Of a stretch of 64,000 nt of DNA, positions 24,732-33,306 are shown piece by piece. Every line of letters begins with the position of its first letter. The stretch's first letter is position 1. Made by a program: the position numbers and the translations under genes. The notes below the pieces were generated by a model, which saw nothing but the letters and a program-made list of their open reading frames with translations, searched no databases and had not been told where the DNA came from. The stretch lies in contig NZ_FOKQ01000012.1 in assembly GCF_900112155.1 (NCBI RefSeq), positions 1 through 64,000 on the forward strand, given 5' to 3'. The DNA is from Hominimerdicola alba. GTDB lineage: Bacteria; Bacillota; Clostridia; Oscillospirales; Ruminococcaceae.

Positions 24732-25158
24732 ATTCATAACTATCCTGATTCTCTGGGTGATAACGCTGATAGCTCTTCTAGTATTTATAGGACTATACAT
24801 CGACGAGACCAAAAGTGTTCAGGAAACGTACAGGAAACAGTATAAGGTGGAGCTGAGCCATGCAAGCAAGGAGATAGAATCCTATCTCCTGAACGAGGGC
24901 GACACAGAGCTCCGTTATAAGCGGATATTGAGCTATGTCACCTGTGCCAATTCCTACGCTTTCCTGATCGACGAAGGTTTTGCCGAGGAGCAGAAAGTCA
25001 TCAATGAAGTTAACACCTGCCTGATAAAGTATCCCGAGCAGATGAGTACTAAGCTTGAAGAACTGAAACAGGCTTTTGATGACATAGGTGCAGACCTGGA
25101 CAAAGGCTACGAGGAAGCTCAGGCCGTGGTCGATTCTGTGGACAAATTAGGTTATTAG
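24703..25158 (+). CDS. Small single-TM coiled-coil protein
   Basis: 151 residues. A basic start is followed by one TM segment (about 11-32, FITILILWVITLIALLVFIGLY), then an all-helical, charged region. I do not recognise a family. The start overlaps the end of the fusion gene by 29 bases and has GAGGTG 7 bases upstream, indicating translational coupling and a role in the same complex. Two Cys are present (in VTCANSY and NTCLIKY), so a disulfide is possible if the helical part lies outside. It may be a stator-like or linking subunit of the assembly machine; this is inference from position only. Confidence 0.72.
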   Translation: MNQEKILKRRFITILILWVITLIALLVFIGLYIDETKSVQETYRKQYKVELSHASKEIESYLLNEGDTELRYKRILSYVTCANSYAFLIDEGFAEEQKVINEVNTCLIKYPEQMSTKLEELKQAFDDIGADLDKGYEEAQAVVDSVDKLGY

Positions 25159-25170
25159 GAGTGGTCAAAT

Positions 25171-25395
25171 ATGAATGAAAAGAGAAAGCTCAAACGCGAG
25201 ATCAAGATATGCCGTCAGACTATTGAAGAGATAGAGCGCAAGCGTTCAAGATCGCAGTCGGCACTTGTACAGGCAGTGCTTTTGCAGGAAGAGCCTGATG
25301 AGAACGACGTTGAGTGGTTCAACAAGTACACGGGAGAGATAACCGCTTGCAGAAATCACATGATAGAGCTGCAAAAAAAGCTGAATTCGCTATAA
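25171..25395 (+). CDS. Small soluble coiled-coil protein
   Basis: 74 residues, almost entirely helical and very rich in Lys, Arg and Glu, with no signal peptide or TM segment. It follows the preceding gene by 12 bases, has TAGGAG before its ATG and is the last gene before the strong terminator at 25418. No family is recognised. The heptad-like spacing suggests a cytoplasmic partner for the coiled coils of the fusion protein or of the AAA+ protein. Confidence 0.7.
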   Translation: MNEKRKLKREIKICRQTIEEIERKRSRSQSALVQAVLLQEEPDENDVEWFNKYTGEITACRNHMIELQKKLNSL

Positions 25396-25417
25396 ATATG
25401 GTTGGAATTTTATAGAA

Positions 25418-25465
25418 AGATCGCCCCGAAGCATTTTTAAAGTGCTTCGGGGCGATCTGTTTTTG
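25418..25465 (+). terminator. Strong intrinsic terminator of the assembly operon
   Basis: A perfect 16-bp stem (25418-25433 with 25443-25458) with a 9-base loop is followed by GTTTTTG. It closes the rightward operon that begins at 17806 and can also serve the convergent gene at 25531-27177. Confidence 0.92.
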
Positions 25466-25530
25466 TGCTAATAAATTGTTTAGGTCAGCTGATATTCCGA
25501 TTTAGTTGACAGTTTATGCAAGTTTGCTTT

Positions 25531-27177
25531 TTATCTGTTACTTAGCGGAACTTTATTATCGTGCATTCGATTTTTCTCATCGTACATAGCTTTATCGGCA
25601 CGTGAGAGTATACGCTCAAAGTTCTCGTCGCCTTCGTTGAATGATGCATAGCCTACTGCGATACTTAGCAGGAACTCCTCTTCATAGGCGAACTCGCCAT
25701 ACTCGCTGCGGTCGATGTTCATCTTATCCATCATGTCGTGCAGGGTAGCGTGGAGCTCTTTAAGTTCGTCTTCGGACTTATCACTCAGCAGTGCGATGAA
25801 CTCATCGCCGCCGACTCTGTAAACCTTATCGAAGACTGAGAGCATACACTTAGCTGCTGAGACCAGAAGCATATCACCACCGAAGTGACCAAAGCTGTCG
25901 TTAGTGGTCTTCAGCAGGTTCAAGTCCATTGACATAACGCTGATACTCTCCAGCGGTATAGCTTCGGCATCTCTTTCAAGTGCGTATCTGTTGCCGAGAC
26001 CAGTCAGCTGGTCGGTATAGGCAAGGGTATGTAGTAGCTGAGTTTCACGCTCACGGTTGACCTCGTTCATGATCTTACGCAGACCGTTTACTATTTCAAA
26101 TGCCAGGTAGATGATAAAGCCTATTCTTACGATAAAAGACTGGTCGCCAACTGTTGATACAAACAGATAGAACACCACATTTGCAAAAGCAAAGCCAAGC
26201 AGGCACAACAGACCTATCCTGTATTCAGGATCGATCAGCCTGAAACGCTGGATCATCAGGAAGGTTGTGATAATTGCGAAAGCTCCCAGTGCGCCGGTAA
26301 ATATCACGACTGTTCTTGTATAGGAAGCAATCTCAGTGAAATGGACAACTGACAGGCCAAGTTCAATGACAACGAAGCCGAAAAACAACCATTTCAGATT
26401 AAGTGTAGGTACTATATCCTCAAAATACTGTATTGCAGCCAGTGGCAGCATAAACAGGGAGAAATATATCATGTAATACTGTGCCACCGGGTTGCAGCAT
26501 AAGAACTGATTGAAAAACAGCGGACAGTTGGAATAGACTGCAAACAAAAGTGACAGCGAACCCAGCGAGAAAGCCTCAGGTGCATTTATCTTTTTAAATG
26601 AACCCACAAGGTGTATGACCATCAGCAGTATGCCAAAGACAATCATGATGATGTTCATCAGTGAAAGATTGAATTCCTTTTTAAGGTAGTAATACACCAG
26701 CTCGTTCTCTTCGGCTGAAAATACCTGATAGCTTTCCATATACTTATGGGGGTACACAGTATCCACTACTATGTTCAGGTATTTTCCGCCCTCTTCGGGC
26801 AGGTGTATAAAGTGGGTATAGGTTCCCGGTGAATCACCGAAAATTGGTTTTTCTCCGAAATGATAGATAAGCTCACCTGAATGGACCTTCGGCTTATCGC
26901 TTAGGAAAGCGTTCACATAGGAATCATAAGATTTGAATGACAGCGTCTTTCCTTTGATATCATCACTAAGAGGATGCGTCATTGTCAGCTGCAGGATGCT
27001 CCTGCCATTTTCGTCCTCTTTTTTTACACGCTCATAAGTCCAGTCAGTGCCAACTTTTTTTACATTATACTCTTTACCCACAGGAACATCTTTATCGATA
27101 GAAAAAGCAAGTATCAACACTATTATCATTATGCTGAAAAGATATAGTCCTATATACCTCTTTTCCAGAAATTTCAT
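25531..27177 (-). CDS. Membrane diguanylate cyclase (7TM-like plus GGDEF)
   Basis: 548 residues. TM1 (about 8-25) is followed by an extracellular beta-rich domain of about 150 residues, then a block of about seven hydrophobic segments (about 175-370), a short linker helix and a C-terminal GGDEF domain. The layout resembles 7TMR-type sensor cyclases. The GGDEF domain has DQLTGLGNR, MDLNLLKTTNDSFGH and an intact RVGGDEF, so c-di-GMP synthesis is expected. The start is the ATG at 27175-27177 behind AGGAG; an upstream ATG adds 16 residues without a ribosome site. It converges on the surface-assembly operon, whose first gene is a degenerate EAL protein. A shared c-di-GMP circuit is plausible. Confidence 0.9.
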   Translation of the reverse strand: MKFLEKRYIGLYLFSIMIIVLILAFSIDKDVPVGKEYNVKKVGTDWTYERVKKEDENGRSILQLTMTHPLSDDIKGKTLSFKSYDSYVNAFLSDKPKVHSGELIYHFGEKPIFGDSPGTYTHFIHLPEEGGKYLNIVVDTVYPHKYMESYQVFSAEENELVYYYLKKEFNLSLMNIIMIVFGILLMVIHLVGSFKKINAPEAFSLGSLSLLFAVYSNCPLFFNQFLCCNPVAQYYMIYFSLFMLPLAAIQYFEDIVPTLNLKWLFFGFVVIELGLSVVHFTEIASYTRTVVIFTGALGAFAIITTFLMIQRFRLIDPEYRIGLLCLLGFAFANVVFYLFVSTVGDQSFIVRIGFIIYLAFEIVNGLRKIMNEVNRERETQLLHTLAYTDQLTGLGNRYALERDAEAIPLESISVMSMDLNLLKTTNDSFGHFGGDMLLVSAAKCMLSVFDKVYRVGGDEFIALLSDKSEDELKELHATLHDMMDKMNIDRSEYGEFAYEEEFLLSIAVGYASFNEGDENFERILSRADKAMYDEKNRMHDNKVPLSNR

Positions 27178-27225
27178 AGGGTACTCTCCTTTGCGGACAG
27201 AATTTAAAATTAGTTTTATCCACAC

Positions 27226-27552
27226 CAGTATTATAACATATCCTCAAAAATTCTTAAAGATTTTTTTGAAAATTTTATTGTAATTGATTAGATTAATTAC
27301 AAATTCATTGTCTGACGACAATTCACAAAAATTGCCAAAAACTGCGATTATACGTGCTTTTAACAATTTTGATCTCTTGTCGGAAAGCCGGTATGAAATA
27401 AAAAAATATTGCCCAAAAAATTCTAAAATTTCGTCCCGGTGATTGACTAATTCGTGTTTTTATGGTATAATATATACAACATATAGTTTGATTATTTCTT
27501 CATTTTTATACCATATAAATAAGCTAAAAGATTATACTATTGATGGAGGAGA
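27226..27552. other. AT-rich divergent intergenic region
   Basis: No gene is seen. It holds the clear rightward promoter at 27443-27471 and a weaker leftward TTTAAG-N17-TATAAT candidate (27258-27230) for the cyclase gene. Confidence 0.6.
27443..27471 (+). promoter_or_regulatory. Sigma-A promoter for the hydrolase-like gene
   Basis: TTGACT (27443-27448), 17 bases, TATAAT (27466-27471). It lies about 80 bases before the ATG at 27553, which is preceded by GGAGG. Confidence 0.78.
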
Positions 27553-28353
27553 ATGAATATGCGATTTAACACCTATGGCAACAGAAGTAATCCTATTATA
27601 GTCATGCTCACAAGTTCTTTCTGTTCTGCAGATTCCTTGTCATATCTTTATGAAGAGCTGACAAACGAATATTACATCATCGTTCCCGAATACAACGGCC
27701 ACTATGAAGGCAGCAGTGACTTCACCACCAGCCAGCAGGAGGCTAAGGAGATAGTTGGCTTCCTCAAAGAAAACGGCATCGGACATCTGTGCCTTATATA
27801 CGGACAGGCTATGGGTGCTGAGATAGGCATGGTGCTTATTGCACAGTGTCTGAAACAGCATATCACTATCGAGTCTGCTTTCTTTGACGGCGGTACTTTC
27901 CTGAAACAGCCAAAGCTTTACAAGGCTATTATGAACTTCAAGCACAAGTCGATGATGAACAAGATGAAGAATCAAAGCGTTGATGAAGTAGTCAACTGGA
28001 AGTCCGTTGACCAGTTCACAAAGGATGACACCGAGACCATGCGCCCTGTTATCGAATCTATGGTCAAGACTGCGCCTGTTATTACTGACGGCAGTATCAA
28101 GAACGAGACTGAGGCAAGATACACTTTCAACTTCCCTTACCTGCCTGATGAAATGCAGGAAAATATCTTCTTTGTTTATGCTTCGGATGAGAAGAACTTC
28201 AAATCATGTTTCAAACACCTGATAGAGGCTTATCCCTCTGCAAACTTCAAGACGCTGAGGGGCGAGGGGCATCTTACATACTCGGTAAGAAAGACCGACG
28301 ATTATCTCCGCGTTATCAGGGCTATCTGCAACAGGAACAATGAAGATGATTAA
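27553..28353 (+). CDS. Alpha/beta-hydrolase-fold protein lacking the nucleophile Ser
   Basis: 266 residues, soluble, no signal peptide. The sequence follows the alpha/beta-hydrolase order: an early strand IIVMLTSSF with small residues for an oxyanion loop, VPEYNGHYEGS, the nucleophile elbow, and a late GEGHLTY with the expected catalytic His. The elbow reads GQAMG (84-88), so the usual Ser of GxSxG is Ala86. Unless another residue serves, esterase or peptidase chemistry is unlikely. The protein may be a pseudo-enzyme, a binding protein or an activity that does not need Ser. The gene has its own promoter and a terminator just downstream, so it is monocistronic. Confidence 0.72.
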   Translation: MNMRFNTYGNRSNPIIVMLTSSFCSADSLSYLYEELTNEYYIIVPEYNGHYEGSSDFTTSQQEAKEIVGFLKENGIGHLCLIYGQAMGAEIGMVLIAQCLKQHITIESAFFDGGTFLKQPKLYKAIMNFKHKSMMNKMKNQSVDEVVNWKSVDQFTKDDTETMRPVIESMVKTAPVITDGSIKNETEARYTFNFPYLPDEMQENIFFVYASDEKNFKSCFKHLIEAYPSANFKTLRGEGHLTYSVRKTDDYLRVIRAICNRNNEDD

Positions 28354-28381
28354 GGATCATCTTTGAATCACATGAATCATG

Positions 28382-28408
28382 CGCCGCGGTCATGTACTGC
28401 GGCGTTTT
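28382..28408 (+). terminator. Intrinsic terminator after the hydrolase-like gene
   Basis: A 9-bp stem with one G-T pair (28382-28390 with 28396-28404) and a 5-base loop is followed by TTTT. It lies under the only upstream ATG of the next open frame, arguing against that start. Confidence 0.75.
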
Positions 28409-28429
28409 CGCATCAAAACTAAGGAGGCG

Positions 28430-28939
28430 ATCACCGCGTTCAGCACAGATATTATTGAACTTCCCTTCACTCTGATAGATATTGGTGACAGAGACGAAAG
28501 ATTCAAGCTTATTTTTGACAGGTTCGATGAGGGGCTTACCGAACATTCGATCAAAAGCCACGGTTTATCGGGCAGATTCAAAGCCGTATACAAAAGCAGA
28601 GGTATGGACTGCTGTTTTGATATTGACCTGTCTATCGGTAATCTGTACTATTTCAGCTACGATCTTGACACTGCATGGGATATCAATTTCGGCAAGAACA
28701 CAACCGCTGTGCTGAGAAATTACGGCGAGCAGCCGTTCAGAAGCGAGCTTATTTTCGCCTTTGATGAAATTGGCAAATGCACTGTCAGCGGACATTTCAT
28801 GAACAGCGAGTGCGGATTCAGGAACGGTATCAGCTTTGAGATGGCGGCTGACAATTCCGTTATTTCTTCGCAGATCGTTGCCATGGTAAATTTCTTTGAT
28901 AAGCTTGATGAGATTCAGGGAAACAAGAATTTTTATTAA
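28430..28939 (+). CDS. Unknown protein, start codon unclear
   Basis: About 170 residues, soluble, mixed alpha/beta, with no family that I recognise. It contains FTLIDIGDRDERFKLIFDRF and a C-terminal MVNFFDKLDEIQ helix. The 5' end is odd. The only in-frame ATG (28379) is part of the terminator hairpin of the previous gene, while a perfect AAGGAGG (28421-28427) is not followed by an in-frame ATG, GTG or TTG at normal spacing. The nearest in-frame near-start codons are ATC at 28430 (given here, spacing only 2) and ATT at 28451. A non-AUG start, as in infC, or a sequencing indel could explain this. The gene converges on clpX, with a shared terminator at 28946-28974. Confidence 0.55.
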   Translation: MTAFSTDIIELPFTLIDIGDRDERFKLIFDRFDEGLTEHSIKSHGLSGRFKAVYKSRGMDCCFDIDLSIGNLYYFSYDLDTAWDINFGKNTTAVLRNYGEQPFRSELIFAFDEIGKCTVSGHFMNSECGFRNGISFEMAADNSVISSQIVAMVNFFDKLDEIQGNKNFY

Positions 28940-28945
28940 TTAAAT

Positions 28946-28974
28946 ATCCCGAAAGCAGCCGCTGCTTTCGGGAT
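28946..28974. terminator. Bidirectional terminator between convergent genes
   Basis: A 13-bp near-perfect stem (28946-28958 with 28962-28974) has a 3-base loop and AT-rich sequence on both sides. It can end both the unknown rightward gene and the leftward clpX transcript. Confidence 0.85.
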
Positions 28975-28993
28975 CATTTATTTACTCAAACTA

Positions 28994-30265
28994 TCAAACA
29001 ACATCTTTTTCCTGTCGTCTGATTATCTCAGGTTCAGCGCCGTCTCTTACGCACTCAGCGGTAATTTTGATACCTGTGATGCTGGAATCTGAGGGAGCGT
29101 CGAACATGAGCTTTGTGAGTATGCTCTCAACAACTGCTCGCAGACCTCTTGCACCTGTTTTCTGCTCGATAGTCACCTTTGCGATCTCTGTGAGAGCTTC
29201 GGGAGTTACCTCGAAGTCGATATTATCGAACTCAAAGAGCTTGGTGTACTGCTTGATGAGCGAGTTTTTAGGTTCGGTGAGTATCCTGCAAAGTGCGGGC
29301 TCATCAAGTTCGTCAAGCACCGTGATAACAGGCAGACGTCCAACAAGCTCAGGCACGATGCCGAATTTTACGAGGTCGTGAGGAACCACCTTTTTGAGTA
29401 TATTATAATCGGAGCTCTTATCCTTGACCTTGCCGCCGAAGCCCATAGACGAAGAGTCAGTACGCTTCTTGATAACAGCTTCAAGACCGTCAAATGCGCC
29501 GCCGCAGATGAACAGGATATTCTTGGTATCGATCTGGATAAACTCCTGATGAGGATGCTTTCTTCCGCCCTGAGGAGGAACGTTTGACACTGTACCCTCA
29601 ACTATCTTCAGCAGAGCCTGCTGAACGCCTTCACCGCTGACATCTCTTGTTATAGAGGTATTCTCGGACTTTCTGGCGATCTTATCGATCTCATCGATAT
29701 AGATGATACCATGGGAAGCTTCCTCAACATTGTAGTTGGCCGCCTGTATAAGACGAGTGAGCACGTTCTCAACGTCGTCGCCCACGTAACCTGCTTCGGT
29801 AAGTGTGGTAGCATCGGCGATAGCGAAAGGAACGTTCAGAAGTCTTGCAAGGGTCTGGGCAAGCAGAGTCTTACCTGTACCTGTAGGACCAAGAAGCAGA
29901 ACGTTGCTCTTCTGTATCTCAACATCATCTGTATCGTCTTCAAGGGTCAGTATACGCTTGTAGTGATTGTACACAGCCACGGACAGCGCGATCTTAGCGT
30001 CGTCCTGACCGATAACATATTCATCGAGGACAGCCTTTATCTCGGCAGGCTTTTTAAGAGTGATACCGCCGTTATCAGCTGCCTTGTTCTTTTTCTTCTC
30101 GGTAACTTTAGCCCTGGGAGCTACGCCGCCCTGCTCTTCAAGGATATCATAGCAGAAAAGCACACATTCATCGCAGATATGGTTATTACCCGCCGAGAAC
30201 ATATTTCTGACTTTGTTTTCGGGCTTACCGCAGAAAAGACATTTTTTCAGTGTATCATTAGCCAT
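28994..30265 (-). CDS. clpX: ClpX, ATPase subunit of the ClpXP protease
   Basis: 423 residues, the usual length. ClpX unfolds tagged or native substrates and feeds them to ClpP in the cytoplasm. The N-terminal zinc finger has CLFC (9-12) and CDEC (31-34). Walker A is GPTGTGKT (about 125-132), Walker [10 protein letters not shown], and GYVGDDVE and [13 protein letters not shown] are typical of ClpX. The GRLPVI region and C-terminal D2 domain are complete. It lies 11 bases after clpP, in the order tig-clpP-clpX, as in many bacteria. Confidence 0.98.
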   Translation of the reverse strand: MANDTLKKCLFCGKPENKVRNMFSAGNNHICDECVLFCYDILEEQGGVAPRAKVTEKKKNKAADNGGITLKKPAEIKAVLDEYVIGQDDAKIALSVAVYNHYKRILTLEDDTDDVEIQKSNVLLLGPTGTGKTLLAQTLARLLNVPFAIADATTLTEAGYVGDDVENVLTRLIQAANYNVEEASHGIIYIDEIDKIARKSENTSITRDVSGEGVQQALLKIVEGTVSNVPPQGGRKHPHQEFIQIDTKNILFICGGAFDGLEAVIKKRTDSSSMGFGGKVKDKSSDYNILKKVVPHDLVKFGIVPELVGRLPVITVLDELDEPALCRILTEPKNSLIKQYTKLFEFDNIDFEVTPEALTEIAKVTIEQKTGARGLRAVVESILTKLMFDAPSDSSITGIKITAECVRDGAEPEIIRRQEKDVV

Positions 30266-30276
30266 TAAGATCTAAC

Positions 30277-30867
30277 CTACCTTTTAGTGATAACTTTGTC
30301 GATCAGTCCGTACTCCAGTGCTGCCTGAGCGGAAAGGTAATTATCGCGCTCGGTATCCACTGCTATCTGTTCAATGCTCTTGCCTGTATTATCGGCAAGT
30401 ATCCTGTTGAGCTTTTCTCTTGTTGCAACAAGGTGATCGGAGTGTATCTTTACATCGGTACACTGTCCGGAAATACCGTTGCCGCCGATAAGAGGCTGGT
30501 GTATCATGATCTCACTGTTAGGCAGCGAGAATCTCTTGCCCTTTGTACCGCTTGAAAGCAGGAATGCGCCCATGGATGCTGCCATACCGATGCAGATGGT
30601 GTTTACATCGCATCTGATATACTGTATGGTATCATAGATAGCCATACCTGCGGTCACGGAACCTCCGGGGCTGTTGATATAAAGATCGATATCTTTCTCG
30701 GGATCCTGGCTTTCAAGATAAAGCAGCTGTGAGATCACGAGGCTGGCAACATGATCGTCTATGGCCTCGCAGAGCATGATTATCCTGTCGTTCAGCAAAC
30801 GGGAGAATATATCGAAACTTCTCTCTCCCCTGCTGGTCTGTTCTACTACATAAGGTACAAGTGCCAT
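30277..30867 (-). CDS. clpP: ClpP, proteolytic subunit
   Basis: 196 residues, usual for ClpP. The serine protease forms a tetradecamer that pairs with ClpX. The catalytic Ser is in [11 protein letters not shown], the His in MIHQPL and the Asp in DTERDNY. The [15 protein letters not shown] loop is also typical. The start is the ATG at 30865-30867, preceded by AGGAGG; an upstream in-frame ATG adds 13 residues without a ribosome site. It is the second gene of tig-clpP-clpX, 82 bases after tig. Confidence 0.97.
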   Translation of the reverse strand: MALVPYVVEQTSRGERSFDIFSRLLNDRIIMLCEAIDDHVASLVISQLLYLESQDPEKDIDLYINSPGGSVTAGMAIYDTIQYIRCDVNTICIGMAASMGAFLLSSGTKGKRFSLPNSEIMIHQPLIGGNGISGQCTDVKIHSDHLVATREKLNRILADNTGKSIEQIAVDTERDNYLSAQAALEYGLIDKVITKR

Positions 30868-30949
30868 TGTAATGCCTCCTAAACAAATATAAGTATTCGC
30901 CCGCAAAGGTCGGGAAAGCCCCGACTAGTGCAGGCGACGTATTTTTTTC

Positions 30950-32230
30950 TTACTTGATAACAGCAGAATCCTTAACGATCTCAACTGCCTTGCCGACAGC
31001 CAGATCCTTCTTCAGATCTTCTGCACGTATGTAGCTCTTGACCTGCTCAACTTCCATCTTGTAAGTTTCAGCCAGGTTCTTGAACTCGTTCTCCAGATCT
31101 TCATCGGTAACTTCTACCTTCTCTACCTCAGCGATCTTCTCAAGAGCAAGTCTCAGCTTGACCTGCTTCTCAGCCTGCTCAGCATAGCCTCTCTTGATGG
31201 TATCGATGGTCTGACCTGTGAACTGCAGATACATATCCAGGGAGATGCCCTGAGGAGCCATTCTCTGCTCCAGCTCAGCTACCATCTCGTTTACTCTGTT
31301 ATCATACATAACATCGGGTATCTCAGCTGTCATGTTCTCGATCACCTTATCGAACAGGTCGCCCTCGACCTTAGCGTCAGCAGCCTTCTCAGCAGCTTCT
31401 TCCAGCTTGGTCTTAACGTCAGCCTTGTACTCGTCAACGGTATCGAAATCTGTGGAATCCTTTACCATATCATCGTCCAGCTCAGGCAGCTCCTTCTTGG
31501 AAATGCCCTTGAGGTTGATCTTGAATACAGCTGCAGCGCCTGCAAGATCCTTTACCTGATACTCCTCAGGGAAAGTAACGTTGATCTCGAACTCTTCACC
31601 GGTGCTGTGACCTACGATCTGATCCTCAAAACCGGGGATGAACTGACCGCTGCCCAGCTCAAGATCGAAGTCCTCAGCCTTGCCGCCGTCAAATGCAACG
31701 CCGTCCTTGAAGCCCTCAAAATCGATCTTAACGGTATCGCCGTTCTCTGCTGCTCTGTCGTCAACAGTAACGATCCTTGCGTTCTTCTCTCTCAGCTCGT
31801 CAACCTTCTTCTGGATATCCTCATCAGTTACAGCATTGACAACTTTTTCAACCTCTATACCCTTGTAGTCCTTAACTTCAACTTCAGGTCTGGTTGTGCA
31901 CTTAGCAGTCAGCTTAACGCCGTTCTCCTTGTTGATCTCGGTAACTTCGATAGAAGGCTGACAAACGAGGTCAAGACCTGACTCATCGATAGCGCCGTTA
32001 ACAACGGGAGCGTACAGCAGATTGATAGCATCCTCGAAGAATACCTCTTCACCGTAGGTCTTCTCGATCAGCTTTCTGGGAGCCTTACCCTTACGGAAGC
32101 CGGGCAGAGCAATGTTCTTCTTTGCTCTGAGGTATGCCTGCTGCAGTGCCTCTTCAAAGTCCTTTGCGGGTATCTCGATCTCCAGCTCATAGCTGTTAGT
32201 GCCAACATTATTTGTAGCTTTTAAACTCAT
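30950..32230 (-). CDS. tig: Trigger factor
   Basis: 426 residues, typical for the ribosome-bound chaperone and peptidyl-prolyl isomerase. The N-terminal domain carries the ribosome-docking motif GFRKGKAPR (about 44-52). A central FKBP-like domain follows (about 150-240, with GDTVKIDFEGFKDG and LGSGQFIPGFEDQI), then a helical C-terminal substrate-binding domain. GGAGG lies before the ATG at 32230. It is first in the tig-clpP-clpX run, so nascent-chain folding and ClpXP quality control are co-expressed. Confidence 0.97.
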   Translation of the reverse strand: MSLKATNNVGTNSYELEIEIPAKDFEEALQQAYLRAKKNIALPGFRKGKAPRKLIEKTYGEEVFFEDAINLLYAPVVNGAIDESGLDLVCQPSIEVTEINKENGVKLTAKCTTRPEVEVKDYKGIEVEKVVNAVTDEDIQKKVDELREKNARIVTVDDRAAENGDTVKIDFEGFKDGVAFDGGKAEDFDLELGSGQFIPGFEDQIVGHSTGEEFEINVTFPEEYQVKDLAGAAAVFKINLKGISKKELPELDDDMVKDSTDFDTVDEYKADVKTKLEEAAEKAADAKVEGDLFDKVIENMTAEIPDVMYDNRVNEMVAELEQRMAPQGISLDMYLQFTGQTIDTIKRGYAEQAEKQVKLRLALEKIAEVEKVEVTDEDLENEFKNLAETYKMEVEQVKSYIRAEDLKKDLAVGKAVEIVKDSAVIK

Positions 32231-32302
32231 TTTCTAATTCCTCCAAAATAAAATATATCTTTAATATTATAGCACACTTTTACCTGTATTTCCAGTACTT
32301 TT

Positions 32303-33013
32303 TCAATAATTGTCACTTTGCACAATTTCAGTAATGTCTAATGGGTCAAAATGCAAAAAATCACTTGATATCAGCCGATACTCTATACCGTCATACATAC
32401 CGTTGACTGCATAGCCGTGGGCTTTGCCGTGAAGATGTCCGTAAAAGACCTTTTTCACGCCGTATTTGTACAGTACGTCAAGTATCTCGAAATTTCTGCT
32501 TTCACCGAATACAGGCGGATAGTGCAGGAAGACCACAGGTGTAAGTCCTGCTGAAACTGCGGATTTCACCGACATATCAAGCCTTATGGCTTCGCGGGCT
32601 ATTACCTTTGCGCTGGCGGGTTCTGAATTATCATTGACCCAGCCGCGGGTGCCGCATATGCCGATACTGCCGAACTGATAGTGGTTCAGATGAAGTATAT
32701 TCAGGCTTTTGAAGCCTTTTTCATCGAAGAACCGCTGCATTTTCGAGACGGTGTTCCACCAGTAATCGTGGTTTCCTTTGGATATTATCTTGGTGCCGTT
32801 CAGCCTGTCAAGGAACTCAAGGTCCTTTTCGGTCTGTTCAAAGTTCATCCCCCAGGAAAGGTCCCCGGGAAGAACTACTATATCATCGGGCTTTATCTTA
32901 TCCTGCCAGTTCTTTTCAAGCCTCTGCACATGGTCGTCCCAGCCTCCGAAAATATTCATCGGCTTATCGACCCCGAATGAAAGGTGCAGGTCAGCTATTG
33001 TATAAAGCTTCAT
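32303..33013 (-). CDS. Metallophosphoesterase
   Basis: 236 residues, soluble. The calcineurin-like metal-binding motifs are in order: DLHLS (8-12), PGDLSWG (about 49-55), KGNHDYWW (about 79-86), a late LHYPP and YGHLHG. The two-metal phosphoesterase site is therefore complete. The NHDYWW variant marks a Firmicutes subfamily of unknown substrate. It starts behind AGGAG and is transcribed toward tig. Confidence 0.9.
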   Translation of the reverse strand: MKLYTIADLHLSFGVDKPMNIFGGWDDHVQRLEKNWQDKIKPDDIVVLPGDLSWGMNFEQTEKDLEFLDRLNGTKIISKGNHDYWWNTVSKMQRFFDEKGFKSLNILHLNHYQFGSIGICGTRGWVNDNSEPASAKVIAREAIRLDMSVKSAVSAGLTPVVFLHYPPVFGESRNFEILDVLYKYGVKKVFYGHLHGKAHGYAVNGMYDGIEYRLISSDFLHFDPLDITEIVQSDNY

Positions 33014-33106
33014 ATCTTGCTCCTGTCTGTTTGGTATAGATTTCCTGTAATATCAGCCATCGTTCTGCGGACACTATTCTCACAAGACGAAAAGGAGTGA
33101 TACAAA

Positions 33107-33280
33107 ATGGAGAAGGATAAGATCAGAGGTATCTGCTGCGATGTTGAAAACTGTATCCACAACCACAAGGGCTGTGAATGCACCGCAGGCAGCATACAGG
33201 TGTGCAGCACCTGCTCCGACCCGAACTGCTGTGACGAGACCATCTGCAAGACTTTCAAGCCCTGCGATGGCTGCCACTAA
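33107..33280 (+). CDS. DUF1540 small Cys-rich protein
   Basis: 57 residues with 12 Cys. The pattern CDVENCIHN, CECTAGSIQV, CSTCSDPNCCDETICKTF matches the DUF1540 family, common in spore-forming Clostridia and thought to bind metal. AAAGGAG lies 7 bases before the ATG at 33107, which supports translation. The gene is oriented opposite to both neighbours (metallophosphoesterase and thrC) and ends at a small GC-rich palindrome. The function is unknown; metal storage or a structural metal site is the usual guess. Confidence 0.85.
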   Translation: MEKDKIRGICCDVENCIHNHKGCECTAGSIQVCSTCSDPNCCDETICKTFKPCDGCH

Positions 33281-33286
33281 ACTGCG

Positions 33287-33300
33287 CCGCCCTAGGGCGG
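33287..33300. terminator. Short palindrome between convergent DUF1540 gene and thrC
   Basis: CCGCCCTAGGGCGG is perfectly palindromic and lies just after the DUF1540 stop and just before the thrC stop. Rightward it is followed by TACATATTATTTTAC, so it may work as a weak terminator. The lack of a loop makes hairpin formation less favourable. Confidence 0.4.
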
Positions 33301-33306
33301 TACATA

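Noticed and set aside
33014-33278. Antisense frames over the DUF1540 gene
   Set aside because: The rightward Cys-rich frame has the family pattern and a ribosome site; the leftward ones have neither.
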